A stretch of DNA of 64,000 nucleotides from contig NZ_VOQS01000003.1 of NCBI RefSeq assembly GCF_007995085.1, positions 1,302,001 to 1,366,000 of the forward strand, in the 5' to 3' direction. Positions within the stretch are counted from its first letter, which is position 1. The number at the start of each line of letters is the position of its first letter. This document shows positions 29,787 to 38,612 of this stretch, in pieces. Below the pieces are notes generated by a model. That model made no database searches, was not told the DNA's origin, and saw only the letters and a program-made list of their open reading frames with translations. The translations under genes were made by a program, and so were the position numbers. This DNA is from Paraburkholderia azotifigens. GTDB taxonomy: Bacteria; Pseudomonadota; Gammaproteobacteria; Burkholderiales; Burkholderiaceae.

Positions 29787-30683
29787 ATGTCCGCTTCACT
29801 GTCCGTCACCGAAGATCGCAACGTCACGCTGGAGATGCGCCTGTCGCAATTCCCGGCGAAGCGGATCGCGATTGCGCCGCAACGCGTGATCGGTTTTCGC
29901 GAAGCGGGTCAGGCGCACGCTGACGAAGCGTTGCCTTTGGTTCTGCTGCACGGCATCGGATCGGGCGCGGCTTCGTGGGTGCAACAACTTGAAGCGCTCG
30001 GCACGACGCGGCGCGTCTTTGCATGGGACGCGCCTGGCTATGGCGAATCGACCTGCGTCGCCTCGCCGTCGCCGCAAGCCAGTGAGTACGCGAATGCGCT
30101 GCACGAGTGGCTCGACGTGCTTGGCATCGAACGTTGTGTGCTGGTCGGGCATTCGCTCGGCGCGATCGTCGCCGGTTCGTTTGCGGCATCGCATGCGCAA
30201 CGCGTTGCGGGTCTTTTGTTGTTGTCGCCTGCTGCTGGCTACGGCGCAGCGCCTGAAGAAGTGCGCGCGTCGAAACGCGACAGCCGCCTGGCCATGCTGG
30301 CCGAACTCGGCCCTCGAGGACTCGCCGATCAACGCAGCGCGAACATGTTGTCGCCGCATGCCGATGCCGCATCGCGCGACTGGGTGCGCTGGAACATGTC
30401 GCGCATCGTGCCGCACGGTTACGCGCAAGCGACGCATCTGCTCGCCAACGCGGATCTCGCAAGCGACGTCGCGAAGTTCGAACGCCGGATTGCTGTCGCG
30501 GTCGGCGCGGAAGACACGATCACGCCGCCTTCGTCGTGTGAACGCATTGCGCTGGCGGCGCGCACGCGCTTGCAGATCATCCCGCGCGCGGGTCACGCGG
30601 GTTACATCGAGGCGAGCACCGAATACACCGCGCTCATCGACGCCTTCTGCCGCACGAGCGACGGCCAATGGAGTAAAGCATGA
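29787..30683 (+). CDS. Alpha/beta hydrolase (ring-cleavage-product hydrolase or esterase-like)
   Basis: 298 residues. Oxyanion HGIGSG near 55, nucleophile Ser123 in GHSLG, acid Asp243 (GAEDTITPP) and base His270 (AGHAGYIE). This is the layout of meta-cleavage C-C hydrolases and 3-oxoadipate enol-lactonases. Next to an extradiol-type dioxygenase, cleavage of a ring-opened product is plausible but an ester or lactone hydrolase is equally possible. No good ribosome site; a tandem repeat sits there. The stop overlaps the iclR start (ATGA). Confidence 0.85.
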   Translation: MSASLSVTEDRNVTLEMRLSQFPAKRIAIAPQRVIGFREAGQAHADEALPLVLLHGIGSGAASWVQQLEALGTTRRVFAWDAPGYGESTCVASPSPQASEYANALHEWLDVLGIERCVLVGHSLGAIVAGSFAASHAQRVAGLLLLSPAAGYGAAPEEVRASKRDSRLAMLAELGPRGLADQRSANMLSPHADAASRDWVRWNMSRIVPHGYAQATHLLANADLASDVAKFERRIAVAVGAEDTITPPSSCERIALAARTRLQIIPRAGHAGYIEASTEYTALIDAFCRTSDGQWSKA

Positions 30684-31540
30684 CCCCCGAAATGACGGGC
30701 ACTGCACCTGAAGCAGAAGAGGACCGCAACGACGTGAGTTATCGCGTACCCGGCCTCGAACGCGGCCTGCGCATTCTGACGGAATTTTCGCCGCGCGAGC
30801 CGGTGCTCGGTGCGCCCGAACTGTCGAAGCGCCTCGGCATTCCGCGCACGACGGTGTTCCGTCTGCTGCAGACGCTCGAATCGCTCGGCTTTCTGGAGCG
30901 CGCGGATCGCGACCGCAACTATCGTCTGGGCGTCGCCGTGCTGCGGCTCGGCTTCGAATATCTGAGCTCGCTCGAACTCACCGATCTCGGCCTGCCGCTG
31001 ATCGAAGCACTGCGCGACGCGACGGGTTTGACGACGCATATCGTGATCCGCGACGGGCGCGACGTCGTGTTCGTCGCGAAGGCGCAAAGCCATGCACCTG
31101 TGTTCAGTTCGGTGAAGGTGAATGTCGGCACGCGTTTGCCGGCGCATGCGACGACGCACGGCCATGTGCTGATGGGCGATCTGTCGCTCGACGAACTGCG
31201 CGCGCTGTATCCGGAGACGACGCTGGAGCGCTTCACGAAGCACACGCCCGCGACCGTCGACGAACTGTATGAGCGCGTGAAGGACGACGCCGTGCGCGGC
31301 TTCGCGATCAGCGAATCGTCCTTCGAAAACGGCATTTCCGTGATTTCCGCGCCCGTGCGCAACGACACGGGCCGCATCGCCGCCGTCATCACGACGACGA
31401 TTCCGCGCGGACACATCGACGCATCGTTGCTCGACGGCGGCCTGGTCGACAAGGTGTGCGGCGCGGCCGAGCAACTGTCGCTGCGGCTCAATTACCGGCC
31501 GTCGGCGGAAAGCAGATACATGAAGGCATTGGGGCTCTGA
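30680..31540 (+). CDS. IclR-family transcriptional regulator (second copy)
   Basis: 286 residues. Winged helix at about 20-85 (SYRVPGLERGLRILTEFSPR, IPRTTVFRLLQTLE) and effector domain about 100-275. Nearly the same protein as the one at 24065-25021 apart from the N-terminal tail, with scattered substitutions throughout. It is embedded in the operon, overlapping the hydrolase (ATGA) and the next SDR (TGATG), so it is made together with the enzymes and probably regulates the operon itself. Confidence 0.9.
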   Translation: MTPEMTGTAPEAEEDRNDVSYRVPGLERGLRILTEFSPREPVLGAPELSKRLGIPRTTVFRLLQTLESLGFLERADRDRNYRLGVAVLRLGFEYLSSLELTDLGLPLIEALRDATGLTTHIVIRDGRDVVFVAKAQSHAPVFSSVKVNVGTRLPAHATTHGHVLMGDLSLDELRALYPETTLERFTKHTPATVDELYERVKDDAVRGFAISESSFENGISVISAPVRNDTGRIAAVITTTIPRGHIDASLLDGGLVDKVCGAAEQLSLRLNYRPSAESRYMKALGL

Positions 31541-32346
31541 TGATCCAGATCGATTTGACAGGACAGGTTGCAGTGGTGACGGGCGGCTCGTCCGGCATCG
31601 GACTCGCGACGGCCGAACTTTTCTTGCGCGCGGGCGCATCGGTGGCGATCTGCGGACGCGATACCGATCGTCTCGCGAGCGCCGAAGCGTCGCTGCGCAA
31701 GCAGTTTCCGCAAGCGCAATTGCTCGCCGCGCGCTGCAACGTGCTCGATGCGGAAGAGGTCGCGTCATTTGCCAACGAAGTCAAAGCACGTTTCGGCCGT
31801 GCGGACATGCTCGTGAACAACGCAGGCCAGGGCCGCGTTTCGACGTTCGCCGATACGACCGACGAAGCCTGGCGCGAAGAACTGGACCTCAAGTATTTCA
31901 GCGTGATCCGCCCGACGCGCGCGTTCCTGCCGATGCTCGCGCAAGCCGCGCAGCAAGGCAACGGCTCGATCGTCTGCGTGAATTCGCTGCTGGCATTGCA
32001 GCCCGAACCGCATATGGTCGCGACTTCGTCCGCGCGTGCGGGCGTGCAGAACCTGATCAAGTCGCTTGCCGTCGAACTCGCGCCGCAACGCATTCGCGTG
32101 AACTCGATTCTGATCGGCATCGTCGAGTCGGGCCAATGGCGCCGCCGCTACCAGACGCAGGCGCAGCCGGGTCAAAGCTGGGAAGACTGGACCAGCGAAC
32201 TCGCCCGCACGAAGCACATTCCCCTCGGCCGCTTCGGCCGCCCCGAAGAGGCCGCGCAAGCGCTCTTTTATCTCGCTACACCCCTGTCGTCGTACACGAC
32301 GGGAAGCCATATCGATGTCTCCGGAGGCGTTGCACGTCATGTCTAA
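31540..32346 (+). CDS. SDR-family protein lacking the catalytic Tyr and Lys
   Basis: 268 residues. The Rossmann part is intact (TGGSSGIG at 14-21, NNAG at 93-96) and Ser149 is in place, but thirteen residues on, the Tyr position holds Thr162 and the Lys position holds Arg166 (ATSSARAGVQNL). The C-terminal YTTGSHIDVSGGV is normal. A standard SDR hydride transfer seems unlikely; it may act on an unusual substrate, use another acid, or bind without catalysis. It overlaps iclR by 1 bp and the TPP gene by 8 bp. Confidence 0.82.
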   Translation: MIQIDLTGQVAVVTGGSSGIGLATAELFLRAGASVAICGRDTDRLASAEASLRKQFPQAQLLAARCNVLDAEEVASFANEVKARFGRADMLVNNAGQGRVSTFADTTDEAWREELDLKYFSVIRPTRAFLPMLAQAAQQGNGSIVCVNSLLALQPEPHMVATSSARAGVQNLIKSLAVELAPQRIRVNSILIGIVESGQWRRRYQTQAQPGQSWEDWTSELARTKHIPLGRFGRPEEAAQALFYLATPLSSYTTGSHIDVSGGVARHV

Positions 32347-33997
32347 CAAAACCACCGTCGGCGAACTGATCGCCGCTTTCCTCGAACAGTGCGGCGTCAA
32401 GACTGCATTCGGCGTGATCTCGATTCACAACATGCCGATCCTCGACGCGATCAACACGCGCGGCAACATCCGCTATGTCGGCGCGCGCGGCGAAGCAGGC
32501 GCGCTGAATATGGCCGATGGTCTCGCGCGCGTGTCGGGCGGACTGGGCGTCGCGTTCACGAGCACGGGCACGGCTGCGGGCAACGCAGCGGGCGCGATGG
32601 TCGAAGCGCTGACAGCAGGCACGGCGCTCGTGCACATCACCGGCCAGATCGAATCGACGTATCTGGATCAGGATCTCGCGTACATCCACGAAGCGCCGGA
32701 TCAGCTGGCGATGCTCTCGTCGATCTCGAAGGCTGCGTATCGCGTGCGTTCCGTCGAGACCGCACTCGCCACGGTGCGCGAAGCCGTGCGCGTCGCGCAG
32801 ACCGCGCCGAGCGGTCCCGTCAGCGTCGAAATTCCGATCGACATTCAGGCTGCAGAAGTGGAGTGGCCTGCCGACATGAGCGCGCCGCACATCAGCACGC
32901 TCACGCACGATACGAAGCGCGTCGAACAGCTTGCCGACGAACTCGCGAAAGCGAAGCGTCCGTTGCTGTGGCTCGGCGGCGGCACGCGTCATGCACGCGC
33001 GCAGGTCGAGCGTCTGGTGAAGCTCGGCTTCGGCGTCGTGACGAGCGTGCAAGGGCGCGGCGTGCTGCCTGAAGATCATCCCGCGACGCTCGGCGCATTC
33101 AACGTGCAGCCGACCGTCGAGAAGTTCTACAAGACTTGCGATGCGCTGCTCGTGGTCGGCTCGCGTTTGCGCGGCAATGAGACGCTCAAGTACAAGCTCG
33201 CATTGCCGCAGCCGCTGTTCCGCGTCGACGCCGACGCGCTTGCCGACAACCGCGGCTATCGCAACGACCTCTTCGTTCATGGCGATGCCGCTGCCGTGTT
33301 CGATCAGCTCGCGACGCTGCTCGAGGGCCGCCTCAAGGTCGACCCGGCATTCGCAGGCGATCTCGCCGCGACGCGCGAAGTCGCCGTCGCTGAAACAGGC
33401 AAGGGCCTGGGGCCGTACAAGCGTCTCGTCGACGTGCTGCAACATGCGGTCGGCCGCGACTACAACTGGGTGCGCGACGTGACGATCTCGAACAGCACGT
33501 GGGGCAACCGCATGCTGAAGATCTTCCAGCCGCGCGCGGGCGTGCATGCGCTCGGCGGCGGCATCGGCCAGGGCATCCAGATGGCGATCGGCGCGGCGCT
33601 CGCGGATGCGGCGGCGAAGACGGTGTGTCTCGTCGGCGATGGCGGCTTGATGGTCAACGTCGGCGAACTGGTGACGGCCGTGCAGGAAAACGCGAACGTG
33701 ATGATCGTGCTGATGAACGATCAATGCTACGGCGTGATCCGCAACATTCAGGACGCGCACTACGGCGGCCGCCGCTGCTACGTGCAACTGCATCAACCCG
33801 ATTTCGCGCAGTTCTGCGCGAGCTTCGGCCTCACGCACTATCGGATCTCGTCGCTCGATCAGGCCGATGAAATCGTACGCGAAGGCATGTCGAAGGCGGG
33901 TCCGGTGATGGTCGAAGTGGACATGCTGTCGGTGGGCCAGTTCGCTACGGCATTTGCCGGCCCGCCCGTGCGCAAGCAGGAGCCGGAACATGCCTAA
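32339..33997 (+). CDS. Thiamine-diphosphate-dependent enzyme (acetolactate synthase/benzoylformate decarboxylase superfamily)
   Basis: 552 residues with all three modules: pyrimidine-binding domain with the activating Glu52 ([13 protein letters not shown]), central domain about 190-330, and the PP-binding domain with the GDG-N motif in [15 protein letters not shown] to MNDQCYG. It would decarboxylate or ligate a 2-oxo acid, or cleave a C-C bond. With the aldehyde dehydrogenase two genes on, a 2-oxo-acid decarboxylase forming an aldehyde is a reasonable guess. Start at 32339 (8-bp overlap with the SDR); an ATG at 32315 would add 8 residues. Confidence 0.88.
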   Translation: MSNKTTVGELIAAFLEQCGVKTAFGVISIHNMPILDAINTRGNIRYVGARGEAGALNMADGLARVSGGLGVAFTSTGTAAGNAAGAMVEALTAGTALVHITGQIESTYLDQDLAYIHEAPDQLAMLSSISKAAYRVRSVETALATVREAVRVAQTAPSGPVSVEIPIDIQAAEVEWPADMSAPHISTLTHDTKRVEQLADELAKAKRPLLWLGGGTRHARAQVERLVKLGFGVVTSVQGRGVLPEDHPATLGAFNVQPTVEKFYKTCDALLVVGSRLRGNETLKYKLALPQPLFRVDADALADNRGYRNDLFVHGDAAAVFDQLATLLEGRLKVDPAFAGDLAATREVAVAETGKGLGPYKRLVDVLQHAVGRDYNWVRDVTISNSTWGNRMLKIFQPRAGVHALGGGIGQGIQMAIGAALADAAAKTVCLVGDGGLMVNVGELVTAVQENANVMIVLMNDQCYGVIRNIQDAHYGGRRCYVQLHQPDFAQFCASFGLTHYRISSLDQADEIVREGMSKAGPVMVEVDMLSVGQFATAFAGPPVRKQEPEHA

Positions 33998-34835
33998 CGC
34001 AGCGTACGCCGCGAACGGAGCAGCCATGAATCACACGCCCATCGACATCGCGATGATCGGCTTCGGCGCAATCGGTCAGACCGTGTATCGCGCGGTCGCC
34101 GCCGATCCGCAAGTGCACGTGTCGCATGTGATCGTGCCCGAGCATCAGGCCGATGCCGTGCGCGAGCAGGTCGGTCCGAATGTGGATGTGGTGTGGTCGG
34201 TCGATGCGCTGAAGTCGCGTCCGCAGTTCGCGCTCGAATGCGCGGGGCATGGCGCGCTCGTGAGCCACGTCGTGCCGCTGCTGAAGGCGGGCACGGATTG
34301 CGCGGTGGCGTCGATCGGCGCGCTGTCGGATCTCTCGCTGCTCGACGCACTGAACGCAGCCGCCGACGAAGGCCACGCAACCGTGACGCTGTTGTCGGGA
34401 GCGATTGGCGGTATCGACGCGCTCGCTGCCGCGAAGCTCGGCGGTCTCGACGAAGTGCAATACATAGGCCGCAAACCGCCGACCGGATGGCTCAACTCGC
34501 CCGCCGAACAGGTCTGCGATCTGCACGCGCTGACGGAAGCTCGCGTGATTTTCGAAGGCAGCGCGCGCGAAGCGGCGCGTCTTTATCCGAAGAACGCGAA
34601 CGTCGCGGCGACAGTTGCGCTCGCGGGTCTCGGTCTCGATCAGACGACGGTGCGCCTGATCGCCGATCCCGCTGTGACACGCAACGTGCATCGCATCGTC
34701 GCGCGCGGCGCATTCGGCGAGATGTCGCTCGAGATGAGCGGCAAGCCGCTGCCCGACAACCCGAAGACCTCTGCGTTGACCGCGTTCAGCGCGATCCGCG
34801 CGCTGCGCAATCGCGCGGCCCGCTGTGTGATCTGA
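33990..34835 (+). CDS. Aspartate-dehydrogenase-like NAD(P) oxidoreductase
   Basis: 281 residues from ATG 33990 (AGGAG 7 bases upstream), or 269 from ATG 34026, which also has GGAG and fits the family length better. Strong resemblance to L-aspartate dehydrogenase of Ralstonia/Cupriavidus: [69 protein letters not shown]. That enzyme interconverts aspartate and oxaloacetate with NAD(P)H and ammonia. No quinolinate synthase genes adjoin, so a catabolic role in this operon is more likely than NAD synthesis. It may act on an amino-dicarboxylate derived from the substrate. Confidence 0.87.
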   Translation: MPNAAYAANGAAMNHTPIDIAMIGFGAIGQTVYRAVAADPQVHVSHVIVPEHQADAVREQVGPNVDVVWSVDALKSRPQFALECAGHGALVSHVVPLLKAGTDCAVASIGALSDLSLLDALNAAADEGHATVTLLSGAIGGIDALAAAKLGGLDEVQYIGRKPPTGWLNSPAEQVCDLHALTEARVIFEGSAREAARLYPKNANVAATVALAGLGLDQTTVRLIADPAVTRNVHRIVARGAFGEMSLEMSGKPLPDNPKTSALTAFSAIRALRNRAARCVI

Positions 34836-34862
34836 AGTGACCTGAAGCGAAGGAAGTACGAC

Positions 34863-36359
34863 ATGCCTCATACCGACATCATTTCGTCTCTCGTGCCCAG
34901 CGCCGATATTTTCGTCGGCGGCGAATGGAAGCGCGGCCGCGGCGCGCTGTACGCGAGCGTCTATCCCGCCGATGGAACGGTGAACGCCGAGATCACGACG
35001 GCCGATGCCGACGACGCACGCGAAGCCGTCGAAGCCGCCGACGTCGCGTGGCGCAAGCCGAACTGGTCCGGTCTGAAGCCGCATCAGCGCGCGCTCATCC
35101 TGTACCGCATCGCCGATCTGATCATGGCGAAGCACGACGCGCTCGCGCAACTGCAACGCCGCGACAACGGCAAGCCGATAAGCGAAACGCGCGTGCTGGT
35201 GGCCAGCGCGGCGAACACGTTCCGCTATTTCGCCGCATGCCTCGAAACGCTCGATGAAGACGTCACGCCTTCGCGCGGCGACTATCTGACGATGAGCGTA
35301 CACGAGCCGATTGGCGTGATCGCGGCGATCACGCCGTGGAATTCGCCGATTGCATCGGATGCGCAGAAGCTCGCGCCCGCGTTGGCGGCAGGCAATGCCG
35401 TCGTGCTGAAGCCCGCTGAAGTGACGCCGCTCGCATCGCTGGCGCTGGCTCGCATCTGCGAGGAAGCGGGCGTGCCGAAGGGCGTGTTGAGCGTGCTGCC
35501 CGGCAAGGGTTCGGTGATCGGCGACGTGCTCGTGCGTCATCCGCTGGTGAAGAAAGTGTCGTTCACCGGGGGCACGGAAGTGGGGCGCGGCATCGCACGC
35601 ATCGCAGCGGACAAGTTGATGCCCGTGTCGCTCGAACTCGGCGGCAAGTCGCCGACGATGGTCTTCGAAGATGCCGATCTCGATCATGCCGTGAACGGCG
35701 TGCTGTACGGCATCTTCAGCTCGTCGGGCGAGGCGTGCATCGCCGGTTCGCGTCTGTTCGTGCAGCGCTCGATTTATCCCGAGTTCATGAAACGGCTGAC
35801 GGAGAAGGCGCGCCAGTTGCGCGTCGGCGACCCCGCTAGCGACAGCACGCAGATGGGTCCGCTGATCACCGCGAAGCATCGCGAAAGCGTCGAGCGTTAT
35901 GTGGCGCTCGGTCTCGAAGAAGGCGGACGTCTGCTGTGCGGCGGCGAGCGGCCTGTCGGCAACGGCCGCGAGCAAGGCTTCTTCTATCAGCCGACGATTC
36001 TCGAAGGCCTCACGAACAGCGCGCGCATCTGCCAGGAAGAAATCTTCGGACCTGTACTCGTCGCGATGCCGTTCGACGACGAAGCGTCGCTGATCGAGGA
36101 AGCGAACGACAGCGTGTTCGGCCTCGCCGCAGGCATCTGGACGCGCGACTACAAGCGCGCATGGCGCGTTGCGCGTGCGCTTGAAGCAGGCACGATCTGG
36201 ATCAACACGTACAAGCTGTTCTCGATTTCGACGCCGTTTTCCGGCTGGAAGGAAAGCGGCATGGGCCGCGAAAAAGGCCGTGTCGGCATTCGTGAGTACA
36301 TGCAGCAAAAGAGCCTCTACTGGGGCTTGAACGACGCCCCGCTCGCGTGGGCGAACTGA
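34863..36359 (+). CDS. NAD(P)-dependent aldehyde dehydrogenase
   Basis: 498 residues, a typical class-1/2-like ALDH. Asn160 (TPWNSP), Glu258 (SLELGGKSP), Cys292 (SGEACIAGSR) and the GGTEVGR cofactor turn are all present. It oxidises an aldehyde or semialdehyde to the acid and would act after the TPP enzyme or after ring cleavage. GAAGGAAGTACGAC precedes the start. Part of the same operon, 27 bp after the AspDH-like gene. Confidence 0.92.
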   Translation: MPHTDIISSLVPSADIFVGGEWKRGRGALYASVYPADGTVNAEITTADADDAREAVEAADVAWRKPNWSGLKPHQRALILYRIADLIMAKHDALAQLQRRDNGKPISETRVLVASAANTFRYFAACLETLDEDVTPSRGDYLTMSVHEPIGVIAAITPWNSPIASDAQKLAPALAAGNAVVLKPAEVTPLASLALARICEEAGVPKGVLSVLPGKGSVIGDVLVRHPLVKKVSFTGGTEVGRGIARIAADKLMPVSLELGGKSPTMVFEDADLDHAVNGVLYGIFSSSGEACIAGSRLFVQRSIYPEFMKRLTEKARQLRVGDPASDSTQMGPLITAKHRESVERYVALGLEEGGRLLCGGERPVGNGREQGFFYQPTILEGLTNSARICQEEIFGPVLVAMPFDDEASLIEEANDSVFGLAAGIWTRDYKRAWRVARALEAGTIWINTYKLFSISTPFSGWKESGMGREKGRVGIREYMQQKSLYWGLNDAPLAWAN

Positions 36360-36372
36360 AAAGGCACGCAAC

Positions 36373-37338
36373 ATGAGCATTCTCGGCATTGAACAGATTA
36401 CGTACGGTGTGACGGATCTGGAGACCTGTCGGCGCTTTTTCGCCGACTGGGGCATGAAGGAAACCGCGCACGACGAAACGCGTGCGCGCTTCGAAACGCT
36501 GAACGGCTGCACGGTGCTGGCTGTGCTGGCGAATGACGCATCGCTGCCGCCTGCCTTCGAAGAAGGTCCGACGCTGCGCGAAGTGACGTGGGGCGTGGCG
36601 GCTGTCGCCGATCTCGACAGGTATCGCGAGAGCCTGAAGGGCGCACAGGGCTATTACTCGAACGACGATGCCGTTGGCTGCATCGATCCGAACGGGATGG
36701 CGATCCGTATCGAAGTGACGCGCAAGCGCGCCGTCGACGTGCACGGTTCGCCGTCGAACGTGTGGGGCCAGACGCTGCGCGTCGATACGCCGAGTCCCGT
36801 CTATGAACGCGCCGAACCCGTCGAAGTGGGCCACGTCGTGTTTTTCACGAACGTTCTGGCGGAGCAGGAGAAGTTCTATCACGAGCGGCTCGGCTTCGAG
36901 ACGTCCGACCGTTATCCGGGCCGCGGTGCGTTCATGCGCTGCGCGCCGCACGGCGGCCATCACGATCTCTTCCTGTTGCAGCTGCCGACGGGCAAACGCG
37001 GGTTGAATCACGTCGCGTTCACCGTGCGCGACATTCACGAAGTGTTCGGCGGCGGCATGCATATCAATCGCTGTGGCTGGGAAACGCAGCTCGGACCGGG
37101 ACGTCATCCAGTTTCGTCGGCGTACTTCTGGTACTTCCAGAATCCGGCGGGCGGTTTGATCGAGTACTACGCGGACGAAGACCAGCTGACGCCCGAGTGG
37201 CAGCCGCGCGATTTCGAACCGGGTCCGACCGTGTTTGCCGAATGGGCAATCGATGGCGGTATCGACGGCAACACGCGCCGTCAAACGAATGCGAAGGCGC
37301 CGGAAGGCAAGTTCATGACGGAGCGCAAACATGACTGA
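36373..37338 (+). CDS. Two-domain VOC protein, type-I extradiol dioxygenase-like
   Basis: 321 residues. Two VOC modules (about 4-120 and 150-290). The C-terminal module has the complete facial triad: His154 (VGHVVFF), His213 (LNHVAFTV) and Glu264 (GLIEYYADED). The N-terminal module lacks the first His (ITYGVTDLE). This is the architecture of extradiol ring-cleaving dioxygenases. It probably opens a catechol-like product of the Rieske oxygenase. The long C-terminal tail after residue 290 is not standard. The stop overlaps the reductase start by 8 bp. Confidence 0.87.
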   Translation: MSILGIEQITYGVTDLETCRRFFADWGMKETAHDETRARFETLNGCTVLAVLANDASLPPAFEEGPTLREVTWGVAAVADLDRYRESLKGAQGYYSNDDAVGCIDPNGMAIRIEVTRKRAVDVHGSPSNVWGQTLRVDTPSPVYERAEPVEVGHVVFFTNVLAEQEKFYHERLGFETSDRYPGRGAFMRCAPHGGHHDLFLLQLPTGKRGLNHVAFTVRDIHEVFGGGMHINRCGWETQLGPGRHPVSSAYFWYFQNPAGGLIEYYADEDQLTPEWQPRDFEPGPTVFAEWAIDGGIDGNTRRQTNAKAPEGKFMTERKHD

Positions 37339-38587
37339 CGCTTCTATCAACGCAAGCGCGAGCGCGACGGAGACGCCGCAAACCATCGTCGTGATCGGCG
37401 GCGGCCAGGCTGCGGGCTGGGTCGTGAAGACGCTGCGCAAGACGGGTTTCGAAGGCCGTCTGGTGATGATCGCGGATGAAATCCATCTGCCGTATGAGCG
37501 TCCTCCGCTATCGAAAGCGGTGCTGTCCGGCGATGCCGGCATCGACACCGTGCGCCTCTTCGCAACCGACGATTTCGCTTCGCTCGCAGTGGAAGCGTGG
37601 CAACCGGACGTTGCCGTGGAGATCGATCGCGAGCGACGCATCGTGCGCACGCAGTCGGGCCGCGAGGTGCAGTACGACCGGCTCGTGATCGCGACGGGCG
37701 GTGCCGCGCGCAAGCTGCCCGCATCGCTCGTGAAGACGGATCACATCGCGTATCTGCGCACGCTGGATGAAGCGTCGGCGCTCGGCGAGCGTCTGCGAAA
37801 AAGCCAACATGTGCTCGTGATCGGCGGCGGCTGGATCGGCCTCGAAGTCGCGGCGACGGCACGCAAGCTCGGTGTTGCGGCGACGGTGGTGGAAGGCGCG
37901 CCGCGTCTGTGCGCGCGTTCGGTGCCGCCGGCCGTGTCGGACTTCCTGCTCGAATTGCATCGCGCGAATGGCGTGGACGTGCGTCTGAACGCTGCGCTGA
38001 CGTCGCTCGACACGCACCCTGACGACGCAGGCAAAGTGCGGGCAACGCTCGCCGATGGCACGACGCTCGACGCCGATTTCGCGGTCGCAGGCATCGGTCT
38101 CACGCCGCATACGTCGCTGGCGGAAGCAGCGGGTTTGCCCGTGAACGACGGCATCGTCGTCGACGAACACGGCGTGACGAGCGACCCGCGCATCTTCGCG
38201 TGCGGCGACGTGGCCAATCATCCGAGCGCGTGGCTGAAGCGCCGCGTGCGGCTCGAATCGTGGGCGAACGCACAGAACCAGGCGATCGTTGTCGCGAAGG
38301 CAGCGCTTGGCCAGTTCGAGCCGTATGCGGAAATTCCGTGGTTCTGGTCCGATCAGTACGACGTGAATCTGCAGATTCTCGGCGACATTCCCGCCGACGC
38401 GCAGCTTGTCGTGCGCGGCGACGTCAGCGCGCGCCGGGCGACGCTCTTTCATGTCGCGGACGGCGGCGTGCGCGGCGTGATCGCGATCAACACACCGCGC
38501 GACCTCAAGCTCGCGCGCAAATGGATGACTCAGGGACGCACAGTCGATGTTGCGGCTCTGGCCGACGCCGACAAGGCGCTTGCATAA
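37331..38587 (+). CDS. FAD-dependent ferredoxin reductase of the oxygenase system
   Basis: 418 residues, BphA4/glutathione-reductase-like. FAD motif VVIGGGQAAGWV near 20, NAD motif VLVIGGGWIGLE near 158, FACGDVAN for FAD binding, and the C-terminal reductase domain with WFWSDQYDVNLQILG. It passes electrons from NAD(P)H to the Rieske ferredoxin at 26628. The gene lies 10 kb away from the ferredoxin but in the same operon, completing a three-component oxygenase. About 15 Ser/Ala/Thr-rich residues precede the FAD fold. Confidence 0.92.
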   Translation: MTDASINASASATETPQTIVVIGGGQAAGWVVKTLRKTGFEGRLVMIADEIHLPYERPPLSKAVLSGDAGIDTVRLFATDDFASLAVEAWQPDVAVEIDRERRIVRTQSGREVQYDRLVIATGGAARKLPASLVKTDHIAYLRTLDEASALGERLRKSQHVLVIGGGWIGLEVAATARKLGVAATVVEGAPRLCARSVPPAVSDFLLELHRANGVDVRLNAALTSLDTHPDDAGKVRATLADGTTLDADFAVAGIGLTPHTSLAEAAGLPVNDGIVVDEHGVTSDPRIFACGDVANHPSAWLKRRVRLESWANAQNQAIVVAKAALGQFEPYAEIPWFWSDQYDVNLQILGDIPADAQLVVRGDVSARRATLFHVADGGVRGVIAINTPRDLKLARKWMTQGRTVDVAALADADKALA

Positions 38588-38612
38588 CCACAGTACGGGG
38601 CGGAGACGACGC

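Noticed and set aside
32276..34027. Open frame of 583 codons on the minus strand
   Set aside because: Antisense to the TPP enzyme; shadow frame with no motif or start signal.
33945..36512. Open frame of 855 codons on the minus strand
   Set aside because: Antisense to the AspDH-like and aldehyde dehydrogenase genes; low-complexity Arg/His/Ala composition without motifs.
36202..37713. Open frame of 503 codons on the minus strand
   Set aside because: Antisense to the VOC dioxygenase and ferredoxin reductase; no recognisable fold.
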